The position numbers and the translations under genes are program-made. Shown here one piece after another: positions 1-7,995 of a stretch of DNA of 64,000 nt. The first letter of the stretch is position 1. Every line of letters begins with the position of its first letter. Below the pieces are notes generated by a model that had not been told where the DNA came from, did no database searches, and saw only the letters and a list, made by a program, of their open reading frames with translations. This stretch comes from Streptococcus thoraltensis DSM 12221 (GTDB taxonomy: Bacteria; Bacillota; Bacilli; Lactobacillales; Streptococcaceae), in the NCBI RefSeq assembly GCF_000380145.1, contig NZ_KB904620.1, positions 1-64,000 of the forward strand, written 5' to 3'.

Positions 1-1
1 T

Positions 2-178
2 TTTAAAGAAAAGTCTAAACATCGCTACAAGATAGAAGCTAAAAATGCGGAGCTTAAACACAGACATGGTCTTGATGTGGCTAGGGCATCAGGTCTTTTC
101 AACATGGAGTTGCAAGCCGCCACAACCATATTTGTGGTTAATATGAAAAGGATTGTGGCTCTAATAAATCAAAAATAA
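2..178 (+). pseudogene. C-terminal end of an IS1182-type transposase (5' part outside window)
   Basis: The frame is open from the window edge and ends with TAA at 176-178, giving 58 residues. The segment KIEAKNAELKHRHG followed by GLFNMELQAA and VNMKRIV matches the end of IS1182/IS1380-like DDE transposases as I remember them. A good intrinsic terminator follows. Whether the rest of the gene is intact cannot be seen. Family assignment rests on recalled motif wording, so it is moderate. Confidence 0.6.
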
Positions 179-189
179 GGAAAAGCAAA

Positions 190-228
190 GAGGAATCTCC
201 CCAATTATGAGATAGATTCCTCTTTTTT
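190..228 (+). terminator. Intrinsic terminator behind the transposase end
   Basis: A nine-base stem, GAGGAATCT pairing with AGATTCCTC, is followed by a run of T. It lies 11 bases after the transposase stop codon. Confidence 0.7.
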
Positions 229-315
229 CATTTCAGTCAAACTGTAGAACTTTGACTTTTTCAGTGGGCTCCCAATTTGATTTTCTCTTTTTAAGTTTTT
301 AAATCATCATTATGG

Positions 316-723
316 TTAACGATTAAATAATCTTAGGGAGATAATTAATGTTTTTCTGTAATCTCTCAGATTGGTTCTCTCTTTTGTTGTGTTCAAAGCA
401 AGATAAATCCGTTTTTTGAAGTTTTCAAAGTTCCTAAATCCAAAAGCATTTCGCTCAATGACTTTAATAAGATTGTTGGTCGCCTCTAGTTTGGCGTTGG
501 AATAAGGTAGTTTCAGGGCATTGATAATCTTCTCTTTGTCTTTTAGAAAGGTTAAAAAGACGGTCTTGAAGATGGGATGGACACGATTGATGGTATCAGA
601 AATGGGTTCGAAGAAGTATTTCTTCTCAAAAGTGATGTTAGCGTCTTTAATGTTGAGCGAATCTTTGATATCATCTAGTCGTTCCATATGAGTCTTTCTA
701 ATGAGTTGGATAGAGCTTTTCAT
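316..723 (-). pseudogene. ISL3-family transposase remnant (C-terminal third)
   Basis: The 135 codons contain YSNAKLEATNNLIKVIERNA and FGFRNFENFKKRIYLALN, which is the conserved C-terminal end of ISL3-family transposases (IS1167/IS1193 type in streptococci). Those enzymes are usually a little over 400 residues, so only about the last third is left, and the ATG at 723 is an internal methionine. It lies tail-to-tail with the other transposase end, so this is a patch of old insertion sequences. It is unlikely to be active. Confidence 0.75.
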
Positions 724-881
724 TATAGGTCATATGGGACTTTTTTCTACATTCAAAAAGACTCCATAATCTCCGATGTGAATTTACCTACTACAGAAAT
801 TATAGAGGCGAATTTTTTGCACTATCTTTTGTGTTTTTTCAAATAAAAACACCTCAGAAAAGTATTGCCAAATAGCCATAC

Positions 882-947
882 TTTCATTGAGTATGAGTAG
901 GGCAAGTTGAAAGTGACCATGTCTCAAAGTTAATTCAAAGGACTATA
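882..947 (-). repeat. Half copy of the composite small repeat (copy 1)
   Basis: Read on the minus strand this is the left outer flank (TATAGTCC..., ACATGGTCAC, TTGCCCTACTCA) followed by the first bases of the core (TACTCAATGAAA). The rest of the core and the right flank are missing. The order of flank and core is the same as in the copies at 16398, 25848 and 57935. Confidence 0.7.
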
Positions 948-1010
948 TATTTTCAAATCAAGAAAAAAGTCTAGTAGAATATTGAGTTTATTGCCTTTTA
1001 AAAAATTTGA

Positions 1011-1049
1011 AAAATTCAGAAAAAAAGTATTGACAATTTTCTGATAATT
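1011..1049 (+). promoter_or_regulatory. CodY boxes in the liv operon promoter
   Basis: Bases 1035-1049 read AATTTTCTGATAATT, which differs from the CodY consensus AATTTTCWGAAAATT at a single base. The box fills most of the spacer between the -35 and -10 hexamers, so a bound protein would block RNA polymerase. A poorer second match (four mismatches) lies at 1011-1025. CodY senses branched-chain amino acids, which is what this operon imports. Confidence 0.7.
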
Positions 1050-1058
1050 CAGTATTAT
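1030..1058 (+). promoter_or_regulatory. Promoter of livJ
   Basis: TTGACA (1030-1035) and TATTAT (1053-1058) are separated by exactly 17 bases. Transcription should begin near 1065, leaving a leader of about 23 bases with a GAAGGAG ribosome site before the ATG at 1088. Confidence 0.8.
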
Positions 1059-1087
1059 TATGTAACATACTTGAAGGAGACAATTTT

Positions 1088-2263
1088 ATGAAGAAAAAAT
1101 TAACGTTTGCAGTTGTTGCTTTGATGAGCACAGCCGTTCTTGTAGGTTGCGGATCTGCCCCTGGTAGTTCAAGTTCAAATGCAGAAGGAACTAAAGTTGG
1201 TGAGACGCTGAAAGTTGGTTTGAACTTTGAGTCAACTGGTGATGTTTCTGCTTATGGTAATGCTGGTAAAAATGGAGCCCAGTTAGCGATTGATGAAATT
1301 AACAAAGATGGCGGTGTTGATGGTAAGAAAATCAAAGTTTTTGTTAAAGATAATAAATCTGATAACTCAGAGTCAGCTACGGTTACAACTAACTTGACAA
1401 CTGAAAATGAAGTTAATGCTATCGTTGGTCCAATGGTATCATCAGCCGTTGCCTCAGCTAGTCCAAATGCTGAAAAAGCAGCAGTGCCGTTGGTAGCACC
1501 AGCAGCGACACAAGATGATTTAACCGTCACAAAAGATGGAAAGACACGCCAGTACATGTTCCGTACGACCTTTGTTGATAGTTATCAAGGTGAGGTTCTT
1601 TCGAAATTTGTTAGCAATGATTTAAAAGCTAAAAAAGTAGTGCTTTATTATGATAATTCGAGCGATTATTCAAAAGGCATTGCAAAAGAGTTTAAGAAGA
1701 AATATAAAGGTGACATTGTCAGTGAATCAACCTTCCAAGCCAAAGACACTGATTTTCAATCAGCTCTGACAAAATTCAAAGATGCTGACTTCGATGCTAT
1801 CGTAATGCCTGGTTACTACCAAGAAGTTGGTACAATCATCAAGCAAGCTCGTGAAATGGGAATTGATGCTCCTATCGTTGGTCCTGATGGATTTGCAGAT
1901 GATAAACTTGTTGAATTGGCGGGAACTAAGAATGCTTCAAATGTCTACTACGTTTCAGGCTACTCAGCTAAGACATCTGACAAAGCAGCAGAATTTGCGA
2001 AAGCCTACAAAGAAAAATATGGCGAAGAACCATCAATGTTTGCGGCTCTTGGTTATGATTCTGTTTATATGGTAGCAGATGCAGCAGAAGGTGCTAAAAA
2101 CTCTGCTGAAATTGCTAAAAACCTTGCTAAAACAAAAGATTTTGAAGGCGCTACTGGTACAATGACCATTGATAAGAAGCACAATCCGGTGAAATCCGTA
2201 TCAGTTGTTGGTCTTACAGATGGTAAGGAAAGTTCAGCTACTGTTGTTGAAGCTGACAAATAA
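1088..2263 (+). CDS. livJ: Branched-chain amino acid ABC transporter, substrate-binding lipoprotein
   Basis: Extracellular binding protein that captures leucine, isoleucine and valine for the LivHMGF importer. The 391-residue product begins with a lipoprotein signal peptide: a charged MKKK, a hydrophobic stretch and the lipobox LVGC with the lipidated Cys at residue 21. A serine-rich linker follows, then a type I periplasmic-binding fold (VGLNFESTGDVSAYG, VGPMVSSAVASASP, GYDSVYMVADA). It is first in the operon and is separated from livH by about 350 bases holding a repeat and a hairpin, so it is probably expressed above the membrane parts. Ligand preference is taken from the family and the CodY box. 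Confidence 0.93.
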   Translation: MKKKLTFAVVALMSTAVLVGCGSAPGSSSSNAEGTKVGETLKVGLNFESTGDVSAYGNAGKNGAQLAIDEINKDGGVDGKKIKVFVKDNKSDNSESATVTTNLTTENEVNAIVGPMVSSAVASASPNAEKAAVPLVAPAATQDDLTVTKDGKTRQYMFRTTFVDSYQGEVLSKFVSNDLKAKKVVLYYDNSSDYSKGIAKEFKKKYKGDIVSESTFQAKDTDFQSALTKFKDADFDAIVMPGYYQEVGTIIKQAREMGIDAPIVGPDGFADDKLVELAGTKNASNVYYVSGYSAKTSDKAAEFAKAYKEKYGEEPSMFAALGYDSVYMVADAAEGAKNSAEIAKNLAKTKDFEGATGTMTIDKKHNPVKSVSVVGLTDGKESSATVVEADK

Positions 2264-2318
2264 TATCTAGAATCCATGGTAGTGATATGTTTAATGAACA
2301 TGGCTACCTGAGTTGTTT

Positions 2319-2531
2319 TATAGTCTTTTGAATTAACTTTGAGACATGGTCGCTTTCGACTTGCCCTACTAATACTCTTCGAAAATCAAAAGCAGACGTC
2401 GTTGACTTGATTTGATGACCTTCAGTTCTATCTGCTATCTGTGTCGCCTAGTCTGCTTTTGATTTTCATTGAGTATCAAGTACTGTCCGCGCCCTGCGTT
2501 CCTTGTTCTGAAAGTCAATTCATTTGACTAT
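2319..2531 (+). repeat. Full composite small repeat with inverted core (copy 2)
   Basis: Outer ends TATAGTCTTTTGAATTAACT and AGTCAATTCATTTGACTATA form a 20-base imperfect inverted repeat. The core at 2373-2475 begins TACTCTTCGAAAATC and ends GATTTTCATTGAGTA. In other complete copies the core runs the other way (TACTCAATG first) while the outer flanks have the same orientation, so here the core is inverted. It sits between livJ and livH. Confidence 0.85.
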
Positions 2532-2549
2532 AGAATTAAAACACAAGAT

Positions 2550-2588
2550 AACATCTGGGGAGTAATCCTTCTCAGATGTTCTTATTTT
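2550..2588 (+). terminator. Possible attenuating hairpin between livJ and livH
   Basis: AACATCTG pairs with CAGATGTT over a 15-base loop that can itself fold partly (GGGAG with CTTCT). It is followed by CTTATTTT, a weak U tract. This position would let it reduce read-through from livJ into livHMGF. Confidence 0.45.
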
Positions 2589-2611
2589 GATAGAAAGTTT
2601 GGTAAACTCTT

Positions 2612-3481
2612 ATGTTACAACAACTTGTCAATGGTCTCATTTTGGGAAGTGTTTACGCACTGTTGGCGTTAGGTTATACCATGGTTTATGGTATCATCAA
2701 GTTGATTAACTTTGCACACGGTGATGTCTACATGATGGGAGCTTTTGTCGGTTATTATCTGATTTCAACCTTCCATATGAACTTCTTTGTTGCCCTTATT
2801 TTAACCATGATTATCACGGCAGCGATTGGTGTCATCATTGAGTTCTTGGCTTATCGACCACTTAGGAATTCAACGCGTATTTCAGCTTTGATTACGGCGA
2901 TTGGTGTCTCATTTCTTTTGGAATATGGGATGGTTTATTTAGTTGGTGCAGAAGCGCGTGCCTTTCCACAAGCTATAAAAACGATTAAATATGATTTAGG
3001 TCCCATTAGTGTGACCAATATTCAATTGATTATCTTAGCGGTATCGATTATCTTAATGCTTGCGCTTAACTTCATTGTTAAGAAAACGAAGATGGGGAAA
3101 GCCATGCGTGCCGTCTCTGTTGATAGTGATGCAGCACAGTTAATGGGAATTAATGTTAACTCAACGATTAGTTTTACCTTTGCCCTTGGCTCTGCCATGG
3201 CTGGGGCGGCTGGAGTTTTGATTGGTCTTTACTATAATACGATGAATCCTCTCATGGGGATGGCACCCGGTATCAAGGCCTTTGTTGCTGCTGTTCTCGG
3301 TGGGATTGGAATCATTCCTGGTGCAGCCGTTGGTGGATTTATTATCGGGATGTTGGAAACACTGTCGACAGCAATCGGTTTATCAAGCTACAAAGATGCC
3401 GTTGTTTACGCTATTTTGATTATTATTCTCTTGGTTCGTCCAGCAGGTATTCTTGGTAAAAATATTAAGGAGAAGGTATAA
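2612..3481 (+). CDS. livH: Branched-chain amino acid ABC transporter, permease LivH
   Basis: First of the two membrane subunits of the importer, 289 residues with about eight hydrophobic segments. The start LQQLVNGLILGSVYALLALG and the later GAFVGYY and RPAGILGK are typical of LivH-type permeases. No strong ribosome site precedes the ATG. The gene ends five bases before livM. Confidence 0.93.
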   Translation: MLQQLVNGLILGSVYALLALGYTMVYGIIKLINFAHGDVYMMGAFVGYYLISTFHMNFFVALILTMIITAAIGVIIEFLAYRPLRNSTRISALITAIGVSFLLEYGMVYLVGAEARAFPQAIKTIKYDLGPISVTNIQLIILAVSIILMLALNFIVKKTKMGKAMRAVSVDSDAAQLMGINVNSTISFTFALGSAMAGAAGVLIGLYYNTMNPLMGMAPGIKAFVAAVLGGIGIIPGAAVGGFIIGMLETLSTAIGLSSYKDAVVYAILIIILLVRPAGILGKNIKEKV

Positions 3482-3485
3482 GCAA

Positions 3486-4439
3486 ATGACAAAAAATATC
3501 AAATCAATTCTAGCTTGGCTAGGGCTCATAGTAGTCGCTTTTCTTGTCCTCAATATCCTAGTTAGTGCAGGTGTTTTGGGTCTTTATCATGTCCAGATTT
3601 TAATGGGAATTGGGATTTCCATGATTATGGCTATGGGAACCAACTTGGTTTTAGGTTTTTCTGGACAATTCTCACTTGGACAAGCTGGATTTATGGCTAT
3701 TGGTGCTTATGCGACAGCTATTATGACACAAGCTAATCCAACGTATGCAGGTTTTTACCTGTCAATGCTTGTGGGTGCGATTGTCGCAGGTGTCATTGCA
3801 GTGGTTGTTGGTTTTCCGACGCTTCGTCTTAAAGGTGACTACCTTGCTATCGCAACACTTGGTGTGGCGGAAATCATCCGTATCGCTATTGTTAATGGTG
3901 GTGACTTGACCAACGGCGCAGCTGGTTTGACAGGGATTCTTCCTTATACAACATGGCAAGTTGTTTTCGTCTTCGTTGTGATTATTGCAGTGCTTTTGAT
4001 GAACTATCTACGAAGTGCTACAGGTCGTCAAGTTATTTCTGTGCGTGAAGACGAAATTGCTGCGGAGTCAATGGGAGTTAATACAACAAAAGTAAAGGTG
4101 ATTACCTTTGCCATCGCTGCGATGACAGCAGCTATCGCAGGTTCTCTGTACGTTGGTTATATTGGAACCATCGCACCTAAAGACTTTACGATCATGCGTT
4201 CTATCGACTACTTGATTATTGCTGTTTTAGGTGGGCTTGGTTCAATGACTGGAACTATTGTTGCAGCGATTGTTTTAGGAATTCTTAACATGTATCTGCA
4301 AAACTTTGCTGATTTGCGTATGATTATCTATTCTTTGGCCTTAATTTTAGTGATGGTGTTCCGTCCAGGAGGGCTTTTGGGAACTAAAGAATTGATTTTC
4401 TCTAAATTCTTTCAAAAAAATAAAGGGGGCAATAACTAA
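3486..4439 (+). CDS. livM: Branched-chain amino acid ABC transporter, permease LivM
   Basis: Second membrane subunit, 317 residues. I start it at the ATG at 3486, which follows AAGGAGAAGG, rather than at an upstream in-frame start inside livH. Motifs include GQFSLGQAGFMAIGAY near residue 60, FPTLRLKGDYLAIATLG, and RMIIYSLALILVMVFRPGG at the end, all usual in LivM. The stop overlaps the livG start by one base (TAATG), so the two are probably translationally coupled. Confidence 0.93.
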   Translation: MTKNIKSILAWLGLIVVAFLVLNILVSAGVLGLYHVQILMGIGISMIMAMGTNLVLGFSGQFSLGQAGFMAIGAYATAIMTQANPTYAGFYLSMLVGAIVAGVIAVVVGFPTLRLKGDYLAIATLGVAEIIRIAIVNGGDLTNGAAGLTGILPYTTWQVVFVFVVIIAVLLMNYLRSATGRQVISVREDEIAAESMGVNTTKVKVITFAIAAMTAAIAGSLYVGYIGTIAPKDFTIMRSIDYLIIAVLGGLGSMTGTIVAAIVLGILNMYLQNFADLRMIIYSLALILVMVFRPGGLLGTKELIFSKFFQKNKGGNN

Positions 4440-5203
4440 TGGCCTTACTTGAAGTTAAAAATTTAACCAAACATTTCGGTGGTTTGACAGCCGTTGGCGA
4501 TGTTACCATGGAACTTAATGAGGGTGAATTAGTCGGTCTTATCGGTCCTAATGGTGCCGGAAAGACAACTCTCTTTAACCTTTTAACTGGGGTTTATGAA
4601 CCTTCTGAAGGGACGGTAACCCTTGATGGCACCTTGTTAAATGGGAAAAAAACATACACCATTGCGTCGCTTGGCTTATCTCGTACCTTTCAAAACATTC
4701 GTCTTTTTAAAGATATGACGGTTTTGGATAATGTATTGCTTGGTATGAGTAATACAAATAAGTCGCATTTCTTGTCTTCTGTGTTACGATTACCAAAATT
4801 CTATGCTAGCGAAGACAAATTGCGCCAAAAAGCTATAGAGTTGTTGGCGATTTTTGGGCTTGATGGCAATGCAGATAATTTAGCAAAGAACTTGCCTTAT
4901 GGACAGCAACGCCGTCTTGAAATTGTGCGTGCCCTAGCTACTCAACCGAAAATTCTTTTTCTAGATGAACCTGCTGCAGGGATGAACCCACAAGAAACAG
5001 CTGAGTTGACAGCGCTCATTCGTCAGGTCAAGGAGCAATTTGGAATTACCATCATTTTGATTGAACATGATATGAGTTTGGTTATGGAAGTGACAGAACG
5101 CATCTATGTGCTTGAGTATGGTCGCTTAATCGCACATGGTACACCAGATGAGATAAAAAATGACAAACGGGTTATTGAAGCCTACCTTGGAGGTGACGTC
5201 TAA
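4439..5203 (+). CDS. livG: Branched-chain amino acid ABC transporter, ATPase LivG
   Basis: Cytoplasmic ATPase of 254 residues that pairs with LivF to drive import. It has a Walker A motif GPNGAGKTT, an ABC signature in the LivG-specific form LPYGQQRRLEIVRAL, Walker B ILFLDEPAAGMNP and the switch histidine in IEHDM. Its stop again overlaps the next start by one base. Confidence 0.94.
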   Translation: MALLEVKNLTKHFGGLTAVGDVTMELNEGELVGLIGPNGAGKTTLFNLLTGVYEPSEGTVTLDGTLLNGKKTYTIASLGLSRTFQNIRLFKDMTVLDNVLLGMSNTNKSHFLSSVLRLPKFYASEDKLRQKAIELLAIFGLDGNADNLAKNLPYGQQRRLEIVRALATQPKILFLDEPAAGMNPQETAELTALIRQVKEQFGITIILIEHDMSLVMEVTERIYVLEYGRLIAHGTPDEIKNDKRVIEAYLGGDV

Positions 5204-5913
5204 TGGCTATGTTAAAGGTAGAAAACCTCTCGGTCAGCTACGGAGCTATTGAGGCGGTAAAAAATGTTTCTTTTGAAGTTAATGAAGGAGAAGTTGTTTC
5301 TTTAATTGGTGCCAACGGTGCCGGTAAGACATCTATTCTTCGGACTATTTCTGGCTTGGTTCGTCCTAAGGAAGGTAAAATAACTTTCCTTGGAAATGAG
5401 ATTCAAAGAGTACCTGCTCGTAAAATTGTATCTGATGGTTTATCACAAGTTCCTGAGGGACGCCATGTTTTCTCTGGATTAACGGTCATGGAAAATCTTG
5501 AGATGGGTGCTTTCTTGAAAAAAGATAAGGATCAGAATCAGAAAAACCTGAAGCGTATTTTTGAGCGTTTCCCACGTCTTGAAGAACGTAAAAATCAGGA
5601 TGCAGCCACATTATCAGGTGGTGAGCAGCAGATGCTTGCAATGGGGCGTGCCCTTATGAGTCAACCCAAACTCTTGCTTCTTGATGAGCCATCAATGGGT
5701 TTAGCGCCAATTTTTATTCAAGAAATTTTTGATATTGTAAAAGACATTCAAAAACAGGGAACAACAGTTCTTTTGATTGAACAAAATGCCACCAAAGCTC
5801 TCTCAATAGCAGATCGTGGCTATGTGTTAGAAACAGGAAAAATCGTCTTATCAGGAACAGGACAAGAACTTCTTGAATCAGATGACGTTAGAAAAGCCTA
5901 TCTGGGTGGCTAA
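5203..5913 (+). CDS. livF: Branched-chain amino acid ABC transporter, ATPase LivF
   Basis: Second ATPase, 236 residues. It shows Walker A GANGAGKTS, signature LSGGEQQMLAMGRAL, Walker B LLLLDEPSMGLAP and the switch region LIEQN usual for LivF (Gln in place of His). The protein ends YLGG, and the TAA stop is the first triplet of a structured repeat that begins directly after the GGTGGC coding for the last two glycines. The original stop may have been displaced by that insertion without changing the protein much. Confidence 0.93.
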   Translation: MAMLKVENLSVSYGAIEAVKNVSFEVNEGEVVSLIGANGAGKTSILRTISGLVRPKEGKITFLGNEIQRVPARKIVSDGLSQVPEGRHVFSGLTVMENLEMGAFLKKDKDQNQKNLKRIFERFPRLEERKNQDAATLSGGEQQMLAMGRALMSQPKLLLLDEPSMGLAPIFIQEIFDIVKDIQKQGTTVLLIEQNATKALSIADRGYVLETGKIVLSGTGQELLESDDVRKAYLGG

Positions 5914-6170
5914 AATAGCCTATGAATAGGCTATTTTAGGTTGGAAATAAAGGTTGCTTTAGCAACCAACATTATAAGGTCCAGTGTACCTTTTTAGGTT
6001 GTGGATAAGGATTGTGCAATAATCCTTCGTGCTTTTCCAGTGGACAATGTTAATCGGGAAATGAACATTGCGTTAGCAATGGATAATACAGCTAGATCTA
6101 CTTTTCAAAATAGTAGATAAAAAACGACGATTTTTTATCCTCAAGCTAAATGATTGGATATTTTAGATCG
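5911..6170 (+). repeat. Array of short hairpins behind livF, first unit shared with the NUDIX insertion
   Basis: The region starts with a perfect 12-base stem TAAAATAGCCTA/TAGGCTATTTTA (5911-5938), then the linker GGTTGGAAATA and a second hairpin GGTTGC-TTTA-GCAACC (5951-5966). Further small palindromes follow: AAGGATT/AATCCTT near 6017, CATTGC-GTTA-GCAATG near 6066, ATCTACT/AGTAGAT near 6096 and GATAAAAAA/TTTTTTATC near 6117. The linker recurs in altered form (GGTTGTGGATA at 5997). The first stem, with several T after it, may also end the liv message. No open frame of note lies between 5914 and 6319. Confidence 0.55.
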
Positions 6171-6319
6171 TGGCAAGTCAACGTTTTAGTCTTTCCTAGC
6201 TATTCGGTGGTAATGGTAATGTTAGCAGGAAATGCTTCATTACAATTTTGCTAATTATTCTTTGATTTATTGTCTTGTTGACTATATTAAAACCTTGATC
6301 ACGTTTAAGGAGGGCTCTT

Positions 6320-6979
6320 ATGGCCGTTAAAGATTTTATGACCTCAAAGGTCATCTACGTATCACCAGATACAACAGTTGCGCATGCTTCTGATAAGATG
6401 AAAGCGCAAGATTTGCGTCGTTTGCCTGTTATTGAAAATGACCGCCTGGTTGGATTGGTAACAGAAGGAACCATGGCTGATGCAACACCATCAAAAGCAA
6501 CAAGTCTCTCAATTTATGAGATGAACTACTTGTTAAATAAAACAAAAATTCGTGACATTATGATCCGCGATGTCATAACCGTTTCACAAGATGCTAGTCT
6601 TGAAGATGCTATCTATATCATGATGAAACACAAGATTGGCGTTCTACCTGTTGTGGATAATGATCAGCTTTATGGTATTATCACGGATCGTGATATTTTC
6701 AAAGCCTTCCTTGAAGTATCTGGTTATGGGGAAGAAGGGCTTCGTCTCAACATTCTCTTAAATGATACTATTGGTAGTTTGGAAAAAGTGGTTCGTGTGA
6801 TTAGTGAGGCAAATCTTAACATTCATCGTACCGTTGTTGCTAATCATAAATCAGGAAAAATCTTGGTTGAAATTCAGATTCAAGGACAAACAGATACCCA
6901 AACTTTACAAAAAGCATTGGAAAATCAAGGTATCACTGTTATGAGTATCACCAAAACAGAGGCTAAGGCTGGTTTTTAG
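6320..6979 (+). CDS. CBS-domain pair with C-terminal ACT domain (AcuB-like)
   Basis: Cytoplasmic protein of 219 residues. Two CBS modules fill about residues 1-135 (MAVKDFMTSKVIYVSPDTTV; IRDIMIRDVITVSQDASLED) and form a likely nucleotide-binding Bateman unit. The tail, about 145-215 (LNILLNDTIGSLEKVVRVIS), looks like an ACT fold. AcuB of Bacillus has this layout, but the acetoin function there is not proven for streptococci, so I call no function. AAGGAGGG lies just before the ATG. It commonly follows liv genes in streptococci. Confidence 0.8.
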   Translation: MAVKDFMTSKVIYVSPDTTVAHASDKMKAQDLRRLPVIENDRLVGLVTEGTMADATPSKATSLSIYEMNYLLNKTKIRDIMIRDVITVSQDASLEDAIYIMMKHKIGVLPVVDNDQLYGIITDRDIFKAFLEVSGYGEEGLRLNILLNDTIGSLEKVVRVISEANLNIHRTVVANHKSGKILVEIQIQGQTDTQTLQKALENQGITVMSITKTEAKAGF

Positions 6980-7098
6980 AAGGGAAAAAGACGGCAAGAA
7001 TCCTTGTTCTTTTCAGTCGAAGAAAATTGTTCAAGAGGCTCTTTTTTCAAGCTTTTTCGTTTTCTTGGAAAAAGAAAAACTCTCAGAAAGGTTACTAA

Positions 7099-7199
7099 TA
7101 CTCTTTGCAAATCAACTTCAGCCCTTGTTGACTTAATTTGACGGACTTTAGATCTATCTGCATCGGCGTTGACTAATCTGTTTTGGTGGTCATTGAGTA
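7099..7199 (+). repeat. Decayed core of the small repeat (copy 3)
   Basis: TACTCTTTGCAAATC at the left and GGTCATTGAGTA at the right mark a core-only copy whose inner arms have drifted (AACTTCAGCC in place of AAAGCAGACG). No outer flanks are recognisable. The rest of 6980-7347 holds small T-rich hairpins and a terminator, with no gene. Confidence 0.65.
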
Positions 7200-7291
7200 T
7201 AGAACAACATTTTTAAGAGTTTGTCTTATTGACACTGGAATCTTACATTTTCAATTTCTCTATATTGTTTAGAGAGGGTGACTGCGTTTTG

Positions 7292-7320
7292 AGACGGCAA
7301 GAATTCTTGTCGTTTTTTTT
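7292..7320 (+). terminator. Terminator immediately upstream of tmk
   Basis: ACGGCAAGAA pairs with TTCTTGTCGT with almost no loop-free mismatch (one G-U), followed by eight T. It isolates tmk from upstream transcription. Confidence 0.65.
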
Positions 7321-7329
7321 GATAAATTC

Positions 7330-7338
7330 TGCTAAAAT
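7330..7338 (+). promoter_or_regulatory. Extended -10 promoter of tmk
   Basis: TGCTAAAAT is an extended -10 box that ends only nine bases before the ATG at 7348. No good -35 is present. The predicted transcription start falls within a few bases of the ATG, so the message would be leaderless or nearly so. Confidence 0.55.
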
Positions 7339-7347
7339 AGAAGTACT

Positions 7348-7995
7348 ATGACTAATGGATTTTTGATTTCCTTTGAAGGACCTGATGGTGCTGGGAAGAC
7401 GACTGTTTTAGAGCAAGTTATTCCCAGATTACAAGAATTATTTCATCAGGATATTATCGCCACTCGAGAACCTGGTGGTGTTGATATCGCTGAAAAAATT
7501 CGTGATATTATTTTAGATGTTAACCATACGGCGATGGATGCTAAAACAGAGCTCTTGCTTTACATTGCGGCACGCCGCCAACACCTGGTTGAAAAAATTC
7601 TCCCAAATCTTGAAAATGAGGCTATTGTATTGGTTGACCGATTTATTGATAGTTCCGTAGCCTATCAAGGTTATGGGCGTGGGTTAGAGGTGGATGATAT
7701 TACTTGGTTGAATGCTTATGCAACAGACCATCGCCAGCCAGATTTGACAGTGTATTTGGATGTTACTTCAGAACTTGGATTGGAGCGCATTTCCAAAAGT
7801 GTCAATCGCGAAGTTAATCGCTTGGATTTGGAAAAATTGGAGATGCACCAAAAAGTTCGTCAAGGCTATTTGACACTTCTGGAGGAAAACGCTGAGCGTA
7901 TTGCTTTAATTGACGCAAGTCAACCTGTGAATATGGTTGTGGACGACGTCTTGGCTGCCATTATAAAGAAATATAAGGAATTAAAGCATGTCTAA
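7348..7995 (+). CDS. tmk: Thymidylate kinase
   Basis: Phosphorylates dTMP to dTDP for DNA synthesis. The 215 residues include the P-loop [11 protein letters not shown] at residues 9-19, the DRX motif VDRFIDSS with the following AYQGYGRG, and ATREPGG for the base site. The ATG has no Shine-Dalgarno sequence before it. The gene overlaps holB by eight bases and leads a tmk-holB-yabA-rsmI set. Confidence 0.95.
   Translation: MTNGFLISFEGPDGAGKTTVLEQVIPRLQELFHQDIIATREPGGVDIAEKIRDIILDVNHTAMDAKTELLLYIAARRQHLVEKILPNLENEAIVLVDRFIDSSVAYQGYGRGLEVDDITWLNAYATDHRQPDLTVYLDVTSELGLERISKSVNREVNRLDLEKLEMHQKVRQGYLTLLEENAERIALIDASQPVNMVVDDVLAAIIKKYKELKHV

Noticed and set aside
1252..1557. Antisense frame inside livJ
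   Set aside because: It mirrors the codon pattern of livJ, has no ribosome site and no recognisable protein features; the same holds for the other frames opposite real genes.
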